Origin: Bacillota bacterium
GTDB lineage: Bacteria; Bacillota; Clostridia; Oscillospirales; Oscillospiraceae
Direction of reading: 5' to 3'
Assembly: GCA_021768085.1 (NCBI GenBank)
Contig: JAETOJ010000015.1
Location: 26,336 to 90,335, forward strand
Length of the DNA stretch: 64,000 bases
The notes under the pieces were generated by a model. The model had not been told where the DNA came from and did no database searches. It saw nothing but the letters and a program-made list of their open reading frames with translations. Each line of letters starts with the position of its first letter. Positions within the stretch are counted from its first letter, which is position 1. A program made the translations under genes and the position numbers. Below, piece by piece: positions 44,619 to 53,448 of this stretch.

Positions 44619-45698
44619 TTACTTGTCCAGAATGGCGTCCACGGCCCTGAGGACGGCCTCTCGGCTCATGATGTTGCCGCCGGAGCACAGGCAGGTCTCA
44701 ACGGGACAGCGGCCCTTCACGCCCATGCGCACGTCCTGCACCAGCTGGGCGGGGATGGACATCTCCACGTCCAGCACGGCCTTGCAGACGCTGTAGTTGA
44801 TGTGATCGAAGGCGGCGTAGGGGAAGGGGTGGACGGTGATGGGCCGGATGAGGCCCGCCTTCTTCCCCGCGGCCCGGCAGAGATCCACCACGGACTTGCC
44901 GATGCGGGCGGACACGCCGTAGGCGGCGATGACCACCTCCGCGTCCTCCACCAGGTACTCCTCCACCTGCACGTCCTTTTCCCAGGAGGCGTACAGGGCG
45001 GCGGCCTTCTCGTTCTCCTGCTGCATGATCTGGGTATTCCACTGGCCGGGCTGGATCCAGGCCCGGTTTGCGTAGTCCAGCTGGTGGCCGGTGCAGGCCC
45101 ACTTGGCCTTGCCCGCCTTGATGGCGGCGATCTCCTCGTCGGTCTTCATGGGGGGCAGCTCCACCGGCTCCATCATGGTGCCGATGACGCCGTCGGCCAG
45201 AATGAGGACGGGATTGCGGTCCCGGTCGGCGTAGTCGAAGGCGGCGTAGGTGAGATCCACTGCCTCCTGCACGGTGGAGGGGGCCAGCACCAGCATCTCA
45301 AAGCCGCCGTTGCCGCTGGCCTTGGTGGCCTGGAAGTAGTCCTGCTGGGCAGGCTGGATGGCGCCCACGCCGGGGCCGCCCCGGGAGATGTTGGCGTACA
45401 CGATGGGGATGCGGGCGGCGGCGCAGTAGCTGATGCCCTCGCTCTTGAGGGCGATGCCGGGGGAGGAGGAGGAGGTCATGCTCCGGGTGCCGGCGGCGGC
45501 GGCGCCGTACACCATGTTGACGGAGGCCACCTCGGACTCGCCCTGGACAAAGGTGCCGCCCACCTCGGGCATACGGCGGGCGAAGTATTCGGGGATCTCG
45601 TTCTGCGGGGTGATGGGGTAGCCGGCGAAGAAACGACAGCCGGCCCGGACGGCCGCTTCCGCAATCGCTTCGCAGCCCTTCATCAATACTCTTGCCAT
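44619..45698 (-). CDS. 2-oxoacid:ferredoxin oxidoreductase, alpha subunit (VorB-like)
   Basis: This 359-residue subunit starts MARVLMKGCEAIAEAAVRAGCRFFAGYPITPQNEIPEYFARRMPEVGG. It continues with the pyrimidine-domain segment TSSSSPGIALKSEGISYCAAARIPIVYANISRGGPG. The short four-subunit organisation is that of VorB/KorA enzymes for branched-chain 2-oxoacids or 2-oxoglutarate. The neighbouring ptb-buk favours branched-chain substrates, but this is inference. Confidence 0.93.
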   Translation of the reverse strand: MARVLMKGCEAIAEAAVRAGCRFFAGYPITPQNEIPEYFARRMPEVGGTFVQGESEVASVNMVYGAAAAGTRSMTSSSSPGIALKSEGISYCAAARIPIVYANISRGGPGVGAIQPAQQDYFQATKASGNGGFEMLVLAPSTVQEAVDLTYAAFDYADRDRNPVLILADGVIGTMMEPVELPPMKTDEEIAAIKAGKAKWACTGHQLDYANRAWIQPGQWNTQIMQQENEKAAALYASWEKDVQVEEYLVEDAEVVIAAYGVSARIGKSVVDLCRAAGKKAGLIRPITVHPFPYAAFDHINYSVCKAVLDVEMSIPAQLVQDVRMGVKGRCPVETCLCSGGNIMSREAVLRAVDAILDK

Positions 45699-45714
45699 AA
45701 TCGTTCCTCTCCTT

Positions 45715-45918
45715 TTACTTGTAGACTTCGATGGCGCCGTCGGGACAGATCCGGGCGCACATACAGCAGGCGATGCACGCGTCCTGGTTGACGGGCTCGA
45801 CGTACTCGTAGCCCTTGGAATTCACGTGCCTGCCCACCGCCAGCACCTGCTTGGGGCAGTACTTGACGCAGTACCCGCAGCTCTTGCAGCGCTCGGCGAT
45901 CACCTTGATCATTGCCAT
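45715..45918 (-). CDS. 2-oxoacid:ferredoxin oxidoreductase, delta subunit (2x[4Fe-4S])
   Basis: This 67-residue ferredoxin-like subunit has two complete cluster motifs, CKSCGYCVKYCP and CIACCMCARICP. It passes electrons from the TPP subunits to external ferredoxin. AAAGGAGGG precedes the ATG. It lies 16 bases before the alpha gene. Confidence 0.95.
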   Translation of the reverse strand: MAMIKVIAERCKSCGYCVKYCPKQVLAVGRHVNSKGYEYVEPVNQDACIACCMCARICPDGAIEVYK

Positions 45919-45989
45919 GGAAAGCCCTCCTTTCTCCTCGTTTTGGGAAGCATATCAACTACGGGGCCCGATTGTCCCCGTGAGTTTCC

Positions 45990-46700
45990 TCAATGATCCA
46001 GCCAGGGATAGGTCAGCGTCAGCTCCAGGGGAAACACGGGGAGGGAAAGCGCCTTGGCCGCCTCCCCGGCCAGCTCCTCCCGGACGCAGGCAAAGGACAG
46101 GGGAAGGTATTCCCCCACCAGCGCGTCCGTCCGGCGGCAGCCCTCCACCACCTCGTCCAGGGTGGTGGACACGCCGTTGTTGGGGTTGGCCACCAGGAAC
46201 AGCTGGGTGAGCTTTACGTGGGACACGCCCAGGATTTTGCCCAGCGTCCCGTCGATGTGCTCGATGGTGTCCGACCAGGGGCGGTAGGCGTTGATCACAT
46301 AGAATACGGAGGTGGAGGGTTGGTTCAGCTGGGGCGCGAAGCCGCCGATGGAGCGGGCGCCGATGTAGTCGCCGCCCACATCCAGCACCGTCAGGCAGGT
46401 CTCATCCCGGAGCAGCGGGGCCACGCCACCCACCAGGGTGGGGGCGTCCATAAACTGCTCCTGATAGTGGACGGTGACCCCGGCCTGCTCCAGCTCCGCC
46501 CCCGCATCCCGGGAGCGGAACAGGGGCTTTGTCATGTCCAGATCGAAAAAATGGACGGGGCGGGGATCTGTCCGGGCCAGAGCACGGGCGAAGCTGATGG
46601 CGATCTCGCTCTTGCCGCTGCCTGTCTCTCCCAGAAAGAGGAAATTATGCCGTGTGCCGTCCAGCCAGGGGCCTTCCGGCAGACCGGTGAGTTTGCCCAT
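45990..46700 (-). CDS. P-loop ATPase cotranscribed with the oxidoreductase
   Basis: This 236-residue soluble protein has a Walker A motif LGETGSGKSEIAI near residue 24, HFFDLDMTKPLFRSRDAG (a switch-like segment), a Walker B-like CLTVLDVGGD near 100, and FYVINAYRPW/LFLVANPNNG strands, in the manner of SIMIBI-type (MinD/HypB-like) ATPases. No substrate is evident. AAGGAGG lies 9 bases before the ATG at 46700, so the upstream in-frame start is not used. It is the first gene of the operon, 71 bases ahead of the ferredoxin subunit. A role in cofactor loading or enzyme maturation is my guess. Confidence 0.8.
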   Translation of the reverse strand: MGKLTGLPEGPWLDGTRHNFLFLGETGSGKSEIAISFARALARTDPRPVHFFDLDMTKPLFRSRDAGAELEQAGVTVHYQEQFMDAPTLVGGVAPLLRDETCLTVLDVGGDYIGARSIGGFAPQLNQPSTSVFYVINAYRPWSDTIEHIDGTLGKILGVSHVKLTQLFLVANPNNGVSTTLDEVVEGCRRTDALVGEYLPLSFACVREELAGEAAKALSLPVFPLELTLTYPWLDH

Positions 46701-46728
46701 GGGTTCGCACCTCCTTATCACTGACTCG

Positions 46729-46757
46729 AGTATACTTCATTTCACAGCAAAACGCAA
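46729..46757 (-). promoter_or_regulatory. Promoter of the ATPase-oxidoreductase operon
   Basis: TTGCGT (46752-46757), 17 bases, TATACT (46729-46734) on the minus strand, 29 bases before the start codon. Confidence 0.75.
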
Positions 46758-46868
46758 GAGTAAATTATGCATTTTATAAAAGGTATTTTACATTTTGCAA
46801 GATTATAAACGACAAAAGCCGCTCCCCTTTGTCTCTTCAAAATTTCAGCCGATTTGGCTGTTTTGGGG

Positions 46869-46897
46869 TAGACAAATCAAAACATTTTTAGTAAGAT
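46869..46897 (+). promoter_or_regulatory. Promoter of the MFS transporter
   Basis: TAGACA (46869-46874), 17 bases, TAAGAT (46892-46897), in an AT-rich divergent gap that also holds a small hairpin (GACAAAAG...CCTTTGTC near 46811). Confidence 0.55.
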
Positions 46898-46970
46898 ATA
46901 TGTTGCAAAATTTTAGGGGCGTCCCATTCCGGGGCGTTTCATCCATTCTATGTGAGAGGTGTGGGATATC

Positions 46971-48191
46971 ATGAATCAAAAAAGTCTGACCGTCCGCTGG
47001 CTGTACCTGGCGGCGGGGGTCATCGCCCTGCTGTTCGCGGGCATCATCTACGGCTGGTCTATCCTCAAGGCCCCCCTGGCGGCGGACTTCGGCTGGACGG
47101 CCGATCAGCTGGCCCTGAACTTCACCCTGACGATGTGCTTCTTCTGCCTGGGCGGCATGGCCGGAGGCGTGCTGGCAAAGCGGATTGGCGTCCGGATCTC
47201 GCTGATTCTGGCGGGCGTGCTGTCCTGCCTGGGCTTCTTCCTCACCGCCCGGCTGGACGGCGGCAGCGTGGTAATGCTGTACGTCAGCTACGGCCTGTTG
47301 GCGGGCCTGGGCATCGGCATCGCCTACAATGTGATCATCTCCACCGTCAACGCCTGGTTCCCCGACAAAAAGGGCACCTGCTCCGGGGCGCTGATGATGG
47401 GCTTTGGGGCCTCCGCCCTGGTGGTGGGCAACTCGGTCAGCGCCCTGATGGAACACCCCGCTGTGGGTTGGCGGGCTGCCTTCACCGGGTTGGGCGTGGT
47501 GCTGGGGATCATCCTGCTGGCCGCCGGGTTCCTCCTCCGGCTCCCCCCCGCCGGGCTGGAGCTGCCCAAGCCGGAACGCAAGGCGGGCGCCGCCGCCGAG
47601 GACTTTGAGTCCCGGGACTACACCCCCGGGGAGATGGTGCACCGCTTCACCTTCTGGCGGGCCTTTGTGTGCATTGTGTTTCTGGCGGCGGTGGGCAACA
47701 CGGTGATCTCCTTTGCCCGGGATCTGGCCATCTCTGTGGGGGCGCAGGCCACGCTGGCCACCACCCTGGTTGGCGTGCTGTCGGTGTGCAACGGCCTGGG
47801 CCGTATCGCCACCGGCGCTGTCTTTGACAAGATCGGCCGCCGCAAAACCATGCTGCTGGCCAATGTGGTGGCTATCGCCGCCGCCGGGGTGACGCTGCTG
47901 TCCGTGCTGATTGGTTCCGTCCCCCTGTGCGTGGCGGGCCTGTGCGTCACCGGGTTCTCCTATGGCTCCTGCCCCACCATCTCCTCCGCTTTTGTGTCCG
48001 CATTTTACGGCTCCAGCCATTTCCCCATGAACTTTTCCATTATGAACTTCAACCTGATGGGGGCGTCCCTGCTGGCCACGGTGTCCAGCATGCTGCTCAC
48101 CAGCGCGGGCAGCTACGTGGCCCCCTTCGCGCTTCTGCTGGTGCTGTCTGTTGTGGCGCTGGTGTTGAATTTCAGCGTGAAAAAACCCTGA
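46971..48191 (+). CDS. MFS transporter, OFA (oxalate/formate antiporter-like) family
   Basis: This 406-residue protein has twelve hydrophobic segments in two halves. The first half has FAGIIYGWSILKAPLAADFGW and YGLLAGLGIGIAYNVIISTVNAWFPDKKG, both typical of OFA carriers. The second half opens with FTFWRAFVCIVFLAAVGNTVI. The hydrophilic loop DKIGRRKTML is the MFS signature. OFA members carry small carboxylates; the substrate here is unknown, but a monocarboxylate would fit the neighbouring acid-forming genes. The ATG at 46971 follows GAGAGGTG. Confidence 0.88.
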   Translation: MNQKSLTVRWLYLAAGVIALLFAGIIYGWSILKAPLAADFGWTADQLALNFTLTMCFFCLGGMAGGVLAKRIGVRISLILAGVLSCLGFFLTARLDGGSVVMLYVSYGLLAGLGIGIAYNVIISTVNAWFPDKKGTCSGALMMGFGASALVVGNSVSALMEHPAVGWRAAFTGLGVVLGIILLAAGFLLRLPPAGLELPKPERKAGAAAEDFESRDYTPGEMVHRFTFWRAFVCIVFLAAVGNTVISFARDLAISVGAQATLATTLVGVLSVCNGLGRIATGAVFDKIGRRKTMLLANVVAIAAAGVTLLSVLIGSVPLCVAGLCVTGFSYGSCPTISSAFVSAFYGSSHFPMNFSIMNFNLMGASLLATVSSMLLTSAGSYVAPFALLLVLSVVALVLNFSVKKP

Positions 48192-48244
48192 TCCACATAA
48201 AAAGCCCCCCTGTCCAGTTGGTGGTGTCATAGAACGGTATTTTT

Positions 48245-48278
48245 AAGGTACGGCGTGGCCTGGGTCACACCGTACCTT
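48245..48278 (+). terminator. Terminator downstream of the MFS gene
   Basis: AAGGTACGG (48245-48253) pairs with CCGTACCTT (48270-48278), with a short extension above a bulge, followed by TATTTTT. An orphan half terminator (AAAAAGCCCCCC, about 48199-48210) lies upstream. Confidence 0.7.
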
Positions 48279-48367
48279 TATTTTTGGTTCGCTGGCCGTC
48301 ATCGCCGCGTTTTTTATGGGCAGTTGCAGATGCAATGAACGTTTGCGGCCACGCAACGAACCCTTTC

Positions 48368-48396
48368 TTGTTTTTTCCTGGGAAGTTGGGTAGAAT
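48368..48396 (+). promoter_or_regulatory. Promoter of the HTH membrane protein gene
   Basis: TTGTTT (48368-48373), 17 bases, TAGAAT (48391-48396), about 30 bases before the GTG start. Confidence 0.65.
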
Positions 48397-48427
48397 GGGT
48401 ACAAACCAGGGGAAAGGAGAAATAGAG

Positions 48428-49072
48428 GTGAAAAATTCGTTTGGTACTAATTTGTCGGCTTTGCGGAATCATGCTGGTTTGTCACAGAGTGCGCTGGCGG
48501 AGCAGCTGGGCGTTTCAAGGCAGGCCGTCTCAAGCTGGGAGAGAGATCTGAGCGAGCCAGACATTGGATCGCTCGATCGGATCGCGGAAGCGCTTGATGT
48601 TCCGGTCTCCGATCTCATAGACGGCCCGACAGGGGAAAAAGCGGTGGCGGACGTCAAGATCAATCCCATATTTACGATTGTCAGCACCCTGCTGGCCGCA
48701 GCCCATGTAACGCTCGGCATATGCGGTCTGGTGAATATCTTTGCTGCCGTGTGCCTCCCTGTGACGTGCGCCTTTATCACAGCGACGATCTACGCTGCGT
48801 TTACGATGATGTTCAAGAGCGGCCATTATGATATGCTGGCGGGGTTTGACCCCAAAAAGGATTCTGTCAAAAAGACACAGATGCAAATGTGCTGGATTGC
48901 GATCCTTACCGGCCTCAGTTCGATCTTGTTTGAGGTCCTGTTTACACTGGTCTATTTTACACAGCGGGAAAAGCAAATGAACGTTACGACAATCATGCTG
49001 CTTTCTTATTGCGCCGCCATTTTGATTAGCTGCGTTGCCGTAAATCAAAAGGTGAAGTCTCGAAACCGGTAA
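48428..49072 (+). CDS. XRE-type HTH protein with membrane domain
   Basis: This 214-residue protein has an N-terminal helix-turn-helix (LSALRNHAGLSQSALAEQLGVSRQAVSSWERDLSEPDIGSLDRIAEAL). About four hydrophobic segments follow (FTIVSTLLAAAHVTLGICGLV, then ICLPVT-like and two more). A membrane-tethered XRE regulator is inferred; the signal is unknown. The start is GTG at 48428, 8 bases after AAAGGAG. Base composition and codon use are clearly less GC-rich than the neighbours, and it follows an orphan terminator arm, both suggesting recent acquisition. Confidence 0.82.
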   Translation: MKNSFGTNLSALRNHAGLSQSALAEQLGVSRQAVSSWERDLSEPDIGSLDRIAEALDVPVSDLIDGPTGEKAVADVKINPIFTIVSTLLAAAHVTLGICGLVNIFAAVCLPVTCAFITATIYAAFTMMFKSGHYDMLAGFDPKKDSVKKTQMQMCWIAILTGLSSILFEVLFTLVYFTQREKQMNVTTIMLLSYCAAILISCVAVNQKVKSRNR

Positions 49073-49136
49073 AGTATTTGTTGATGTAAAGAAATTAGCC
49101 CGAGGGACACAGCGGATTGGAATTGGTTCAAACAGA

Positions 49137-49172
49137 AAAAAGCCCTCCCGGCAGTTGCCGGGAGGGCTTTTT
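49137..49172. terminator. Bidirectional terminator between the HTH gene and the V-ATPase operon
   Basis: A perfect 17-bp stem AAAAAGCCCTCCCGGCA (49137-49153) with its complement (49156-49172) has a two-base apex. Flanking A and T runs serve both strands. Confidence 0.92.
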
Positions 49173-49194
49173 GCGTTGGTTTTGCGTGGAAGGC

Positions 49195-49908
49195 TCAAAT
49201 CTGCGCGGCATCGCCCGGGTCGCCGCCGAAGGCCCGGATTGCCGCATCGTCCGCCGCTCTCCGCTCCTCCAGAGCTTCAGCCAGTAACATATCCTTCACC
49301 TTCATCAGCCGGGTGGTGGTAGACCGGTCGTTCTCGTCCAGCTTCATGGTGATATACCGGATGTTCTCCTGGGTGTTGGGGATCACCACGTACTCCAGGG
49401 CGTTGACGCGCCGGCGGGTCTTTTCGATCTCCTCCGCCATGAGCTGGGCGGCCTTTTCTGTCTCGGCCAGCTTCAGCATATTCTGGAACACCTCGCCCAG
49501 GGCGGACACCGCCGCGTCCAGCTCGCCGCTGGTGGCGGCAAAGCCGTAGGGGAAGATGTCCCCGGTGTCGTCGGTGCGGGTCTGGTAGTGGTACACCGGC
49601 ACGTTCACCGACATGATGTTCTGGAACGTCATGGTCAGCTCCACGCTCTGCTTGGGGTACATCAGCGCCTGCTCCATGGCCTGGGCGCTCATCAGGGCGG
49701 AGGCCACGGTGAAGGAGCTGTGGGCCCGCATGAGATCCTGCTCTACCTGTGAGCGCAGGGCGCGCAGCTCCCGCACGGTGTCCAGGAACTGCTTCATCAG
49801 CTCGTCCCGCTTGTCCTTCAGCAGCTTATGGCCCCGCTGGGCGGTTTTCAGCTTGCCCTTCAGCCGGGTGAGCTCCATTCGGGTGGGGTTTACCACGGTG
49901 TTTGCCAT
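49195..49908 (-). CDS. ntpD: V-type ATP synthase subunit D
   Basis: Subunit D is the long helical central rotor shaft. The 237-residue protein starts with the family signature NPTRMELTRLKGKLKTAQRGHKLLKDKRDELMKQF and ends with another long helix (TRRRVNALEYVVIPNTQENIRYI). Last gene of the nine-gene operon, 14 bases after ntpB. AGGAGGGG precedes the ATG. Confidence 0.95.
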   Translation of the reverse strand: MANTVVNPTRMELTRLKGKLKTAQRGHKLLKDKRDELMKQFLDTVRELRALRSQVEQDLMRAHSSFTVASALMSAQAMEQALMYPKQSVELTMTFQNIMSVNVPVYHYQTRTDDTGDIFPYGFAATSGELDAAVSALGEVFQNMLKLAETEKAAQLMAEEIEKTRRRVNALEYVVIPNTQENIRYITMKLDENDRSTTTRLMKVKDMLLAEALEERRAADDAAIRAFGGDPGDAAQI

Positions 49909-49922
49909 GACCTACCCCTCCT

Positions 49923-51305
49923 TTACTGATCTTTCTTGGGCAGATACTTGTCGATATACTCCTGCTTGATCCGCTTCAGCTCGGCGGTGGGCAGGATGGA
50001 CAGCAGCTCCCAGCCCAGATTCAGCGTCTCCTCGATGGAGCGGTTCTCCTCATAGCCCTGGTTGACGTACCGCCGCTCGAACTCGTCGGCGAACTTGGCG
50101 TACAGCAGATCGGTGGGAGTCAGCGCCGCCTCGCCCAGGATGGACATCAGCTCCTTGTTGTCCTTACCGGTGGAATAGGCGGCAAAGAGCTGGTTCATGG
50201 TGTTGGCGTGATCCTCCCGGGTCTTGCCGGGGCCGATGCCCTTGTCCTTCAGACGGGACAGGGAGGGCAGCACGTCCACCGGGGGATTGATGCCCTGGCG
50301 GTACAGGGCCCGGGACAGGATGATCTGGCCCTCGGTGATATAGCCGGTCAGGTCGGGGATGGGGTGGGTCTTGTCGTCCTCGGGCATGGTGAGGATGGGG
50401 ATCATGGTGATGGAGCCGGACTTGCCCAGCTGGCGGCCGGCCCGCTCATAGATGGTGGCCAGGTTGGTGTACAGGTAGCCGGGGAAGCCGCGGCGGCCCG
50501 GCACCTCTTTTTTAGCCGCGGACACCTCGCGCAGGGCCTCGGCGTAGTTGGTAATGTCGGTCAGAATGACCAGCACGTGCATATCCTTCTCGAAGGCCAG
50601 GTACTCCGCGGCGGTCAGCGCCATCCGGGGGGTGGCGATACGCTCCACGGCGGGGTCGTCGGCCAGGTTGGTGAACAGCACCGTACGGTCAATGGCGCCG
50701 GTACGCTTGAACTCTTGGACGAAGAACTCGGACTCCTCGAAGGTGATGCCGATGGCGGCAAACACCACGGCAAAGTTGGCGCTCTCGTCCCCCAGCACCT
50801 TGGCCTGACGGGCGATCTGAGCGGCCAGGTTGGCGTGGGGCAGGCCGGAACCGGAGAAGATGGGCAGCTTCTGGCCGCGCACCAGGGTGTTCAGGCCGTC
50901 GATGGTGGAGATGCCCGTCTGGATGAACTCGTTGGGGTAGTCCCGGGCGGCGGGGTTCATGGGCAGGCCGTTGATGTCCCGGTACTCCTCCGCCAGGATG
51001 GCGGGGCCGCCGTCGATAGGCACGCCCATGCCGTTGAACACCCGGCCCAGCATATCGCTGGACACGCCCAGCTGGAGGGGATGGCCCAGGAAGCGCACCT
51101 TGGACTGGGCCAGATTGATGCCGGCGGCGGACTCAAAGAGCTGCACCACGGCGGTGTCGCCGTTGACCTCCAGCACCTGACCCCGGCGGATGGTGCCATC
51201 GGGCAGCTCCACCTCGGCCAGCTCGTCGTAGGTGACGTGATCCACCATCTTGACCATCATCAGCGGGGATGCGATCTCCTGGATCGTTTTATATTCCTTG
51301 ATCAC
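49923..51305 (-). CDS. ntpB: V-type ATP synthase subunit B
   Basis: Subunit B is the regulatory nucleotide-binding subunit of the V1 hexamer. The 460-residue protein has [40 protein letters not shown], where the degenerate P-loop region (SGSGLPH) replaces a Walker A. It also has [41 protein letters not shown] overlap with ntpA. Confidence 0.97.
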   Translation of the reverse strand: MIKEYKTIQEIASPLMMVKMVDHVTYDELAEVELPDGTIRRGQVLEVNGDTAVVQLFESAAGINLAQSKVRFLGHPLQLGVSSDMLGRVFNGMGVPIDGGPAILAEEYRDINGLPMNPAARDYPNEFIQTGISTIDGLNTLVRGQKLPIFSGSGLPHANLAAQIARQAKVLGDESANFAVVFAAIGITFEESEFFVQEFKRTGAIDRTVLFTNLADDPAVERIATPRMALTAAEYLAFEKDMHVLVILTDITNYAEALREVSAAKKEVPGRRGFPGYLYTNLATIYERAGRQLGKSGSITMIPILTMPEDDKTHPIPDLTGYITEGQIILSRALYRQGINPPVDVLPSLSRLKDKGIGPGKTREDHANTMNQLFAAYSTGKDNKELMSILGEAALTPTDLLYAKFADEFERRYVNQGYEENRSIEETLNLGWELLSILPTAELKRIKQEYIDKYLPKKDQ

Positions 51306-53080
51306 AGCTCCTCACCTGCCTTTCTGACGACCTCGTCGATCTCCTTTTCCATGGCGTCGGCAATGTCAGCGTAGACCTTGGGGTACTCGTCGGCGGGCAC
51401 GCTCTTGGCGCGGCCGATGCGCTCACGGGCGGGGATCACGAACAGGTCGGCCACCGGCGCACCCTTGGTGATGGCGTCCCGGCACAGCTTGTCGTAGTCC
51501 AGAATCATGGCCAGCAGCTTCTCCTGCCGGTCGTAGGTGGAGAAGGAGTCGATGTCCACGAAGGAGTTCTGCTGGAGGAAGTCCTCCCGCACCATACGGG
51601 CGGTCTCCAGGGTGAGCTGATCGTTGGGGGACAGGGAGTCCTTACCAACCAACTGCACGATCTCGTTCAGGCTGGCCTCCTGCTGAAGGACGCTCATGGC
51701 CTTCTCCCGGTTCTGGAGGAACTCCTTGCCCAGATTCTCGTCAAACCAGGGCTTCAGGGAGTCCAGGTACAGGGAGTGGGAGGTCAGCCAGTTGATGGCG
51801 GGGAAGTGGCGCTTGTAGGCCAGGGAGGCGTCCAGCGCCCAGAACACCTTGACGATCCGCATGGTGCCCTGAGACACGGGCTCGGCCAAATCGCCGCCCG
51901 GGGGGGACACGGCGCCCACGGCGGTGAGGCTGCCCCGTCTGTCCTCCTCGGAGCCCAGGCAGGACACGGAGCCGGCCCGCTCGTAGAACTGGGCCAGGCG
52001 GGAGGCCAGGTAGGCGGGGTAGCCCTCCTCGCCGGGCATCTCCTCCAGACGGCCGGACATCTCGCGCAGGGCCTCGGCCCAGCGGGAGGTGGAGTCGGCG
52101 ATGACGGCCACGTCGTAGCCCATGTCCCGGAAGTACTCGGCGATGGTGATGCCGGTGTAGATGGACGCCTCACGGGCGGCCACCGGCATATCGGAGGTAT
52201 TCGCAATCAGGACGGTACGCTTCATCAGCGTCTCGCCGGTGCGGGGGTCAACCAGCTCGGGGAACTCCCGCAGCACGTCGGTCATCTCGTTGCCGCGCTC
52301 GCCGCAGCCGATGTAGACCACGATGTCCACGTCCGACCACTTGGCCAGGGCGTGCTGCATCACCGTCTTGCCGGAGCCGAAGGGGCCGGGGATGGCGGCG
52401 GTGCCACCCTTGGCCACGGGGAAGAACGTATCCACAATCCGCTGCCCGGAGGACAGGGGCTTGATGGGGGGGTATTTGTGCTTGTAGGGGCGGCCGATAC
52501 GCACGGGCCACTTCTGGCTCATGGCCAGCTCCACCTCGGTGCCGTCCTCCTTGGTGAGCACCGCCACCGTCTGGTGGACGTTGTACTGGCCGGCGGCCGC
52601 CACGCTTTTCAGCGTGCCCTTCAGGGTGGGGGGCACCATGATCTTGTGGAGCACCACCGGGGTCTCGGGGACGGTGCCGATGATGTCGCCGCCCACCACC
52701 TTGTCCCCGGCCTTGGCCACGGGGGTAAAGTCCCACAGCTTGTCGGGGTCGATGGGGGGCACCTCCACGCCGCGGGGCAGGTTGTTGCCGTGCACCTTCT
52801 CCATGATCTTTTCCAGCGGGCGCTGGATGCCGTCATAGATGTTCTCAATCATGCCAGGGCCCAGCTCCACGCTCATGGGGGAGCCGGTGGTGACCACCTC
52901 GGTGCCGGGGCCCAGGCCGGAGGTCTCCTCATAGACCTGGATGGAGGCGGAGTCGCCGTTCATGGTGAGGATCTCACCGATGAGGCGCTCGGGGCCCACG
53001 CGCACCACGTCGGACATATTGGCGTCCGCCATGCCGGTGGCCACCACCAGGGGTCCGGAGACCTTAACTACTTTTCCCAT
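51302..53080 (-). CDS. ntpA: V-type ATP synthase subunit A (catalytic)
   Basis: Subunit A hydrolyses or makes ATP. The 592-residue protein has the P-loop [19 protein letters not shown] near residue 230, preceded by [15 protein letters not shown]. It continues with [36 protein letters not shown]. The non-homologous insert of about 80 residues typical of V/A-type A subunits is present before the P-loop. It overlaps ntpB by 4 bases and follows the F subunit gene by 37 bases. Confidence 0.97.
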   Translation of the reverse strand: MGKVVKVSGPLVVATGMADANMSDVVRVGPERLIGEILTMNGDSASIQVYEETSGLGPGTEVVTTGSPMSVELGPGMIENIYDGIQRPLEKIMEKVHGNNLPRGVEVPPIDPDKLWDFTPVAKAGDKVVGGDIIGTVPETPVVLHKIMVPPTLKGTLKSVAAAGQYNVHQTVAVLTKEDGTEVELAMSQKWPVRIGRPYKHKYPPIKPLSSGQRIVDTFFPVAKGGTAAIPGPFGSGKTVMQHALAKWSDVDIVVYIGCGERGNEMTDVLREFPELVDPRTGETLMKRTVLIANTSDMPVAAREASIYTGITIAEYFRDMGYDVAVIADSTSRWAEALREMSGRLEEMPGEEGYPAYLASRLAQFYERAGSVSCLGSEEDRRGSLTAVGAVSPPGGDLAEPVSQGTMRIVKVFWALDASLAYKRHFPAINWLTSHSLYLDSLKPWFDENLGKEFLQNREKAMSVLQQEASLNEIVQLVGKDSLSPNDQLTLETARMVREDFLQQNSFVDIDSFSTYDRQEKLLAMILDYDKLCRDAITKGAPVADLFVIPARERIGRAKSVPADEYPKVYADIADAMEKEIDEVVRKAGEEL

Positions 53081-53117
53081 AGGCTTTCAAAACCTTCTTT
53101 CTTAAAGGTTATCGTTG

Positions 53118-53435
53118 TTACAAAATGTCCGCGCCGACAGCCCGTTCCACGGACTTCTTGATGTTGGCCATGCCCAACCCCAGGCTGCCCTCCTTGCCGG
53201 GAATCAAGATGATCGCCGGGGTGAGCTCGTCCTTGTAGCGGGCGATGTCCGTCTCCATCTGGGCGGCCAGCTGCTCGGTGAGATACACCACCGCGAAGTC
53301 CTCCCGGGCAATGCGGTGGAGGGTGTGGCGGGCGTCCTCCACGTTGTCCACGGGGAAAACCGTCAGGCCCAGGGCCTTGAAGCCCATGACGCTGTCCTTG
53401 TCGCCCAGCACGGCGATCTGATAGCTGTTTGCCAT
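53118..53435 (-). CDS. ntpG: V-type ATP synthase subunit F
   Basis: This 105-residue small alpha/beta protein sits on the central stalk. It starts MANSYQIAVLGDKDSVMGFKALGLTVFPVD and has the family strand PAIILIPGKEGSLGLGMANIKKSVERAVG. The gene is 13 bases downstream of the C subunit gene. In Enterococcus nomenclature this subunit is NtpG. Confidence 0.93.
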   Translation of the reverse strand: MANSYQIAVLGDKDSVMGFKALGLTVFPVDNVEDARHTLHRIAREDFAVVYLTEQLAAQMETDIARYKDELTPAIILIPGKEGSLGLGMANIKKSVERAVGADIL

Positions 53436-53448
53436 AAAGTCTCCCCCC

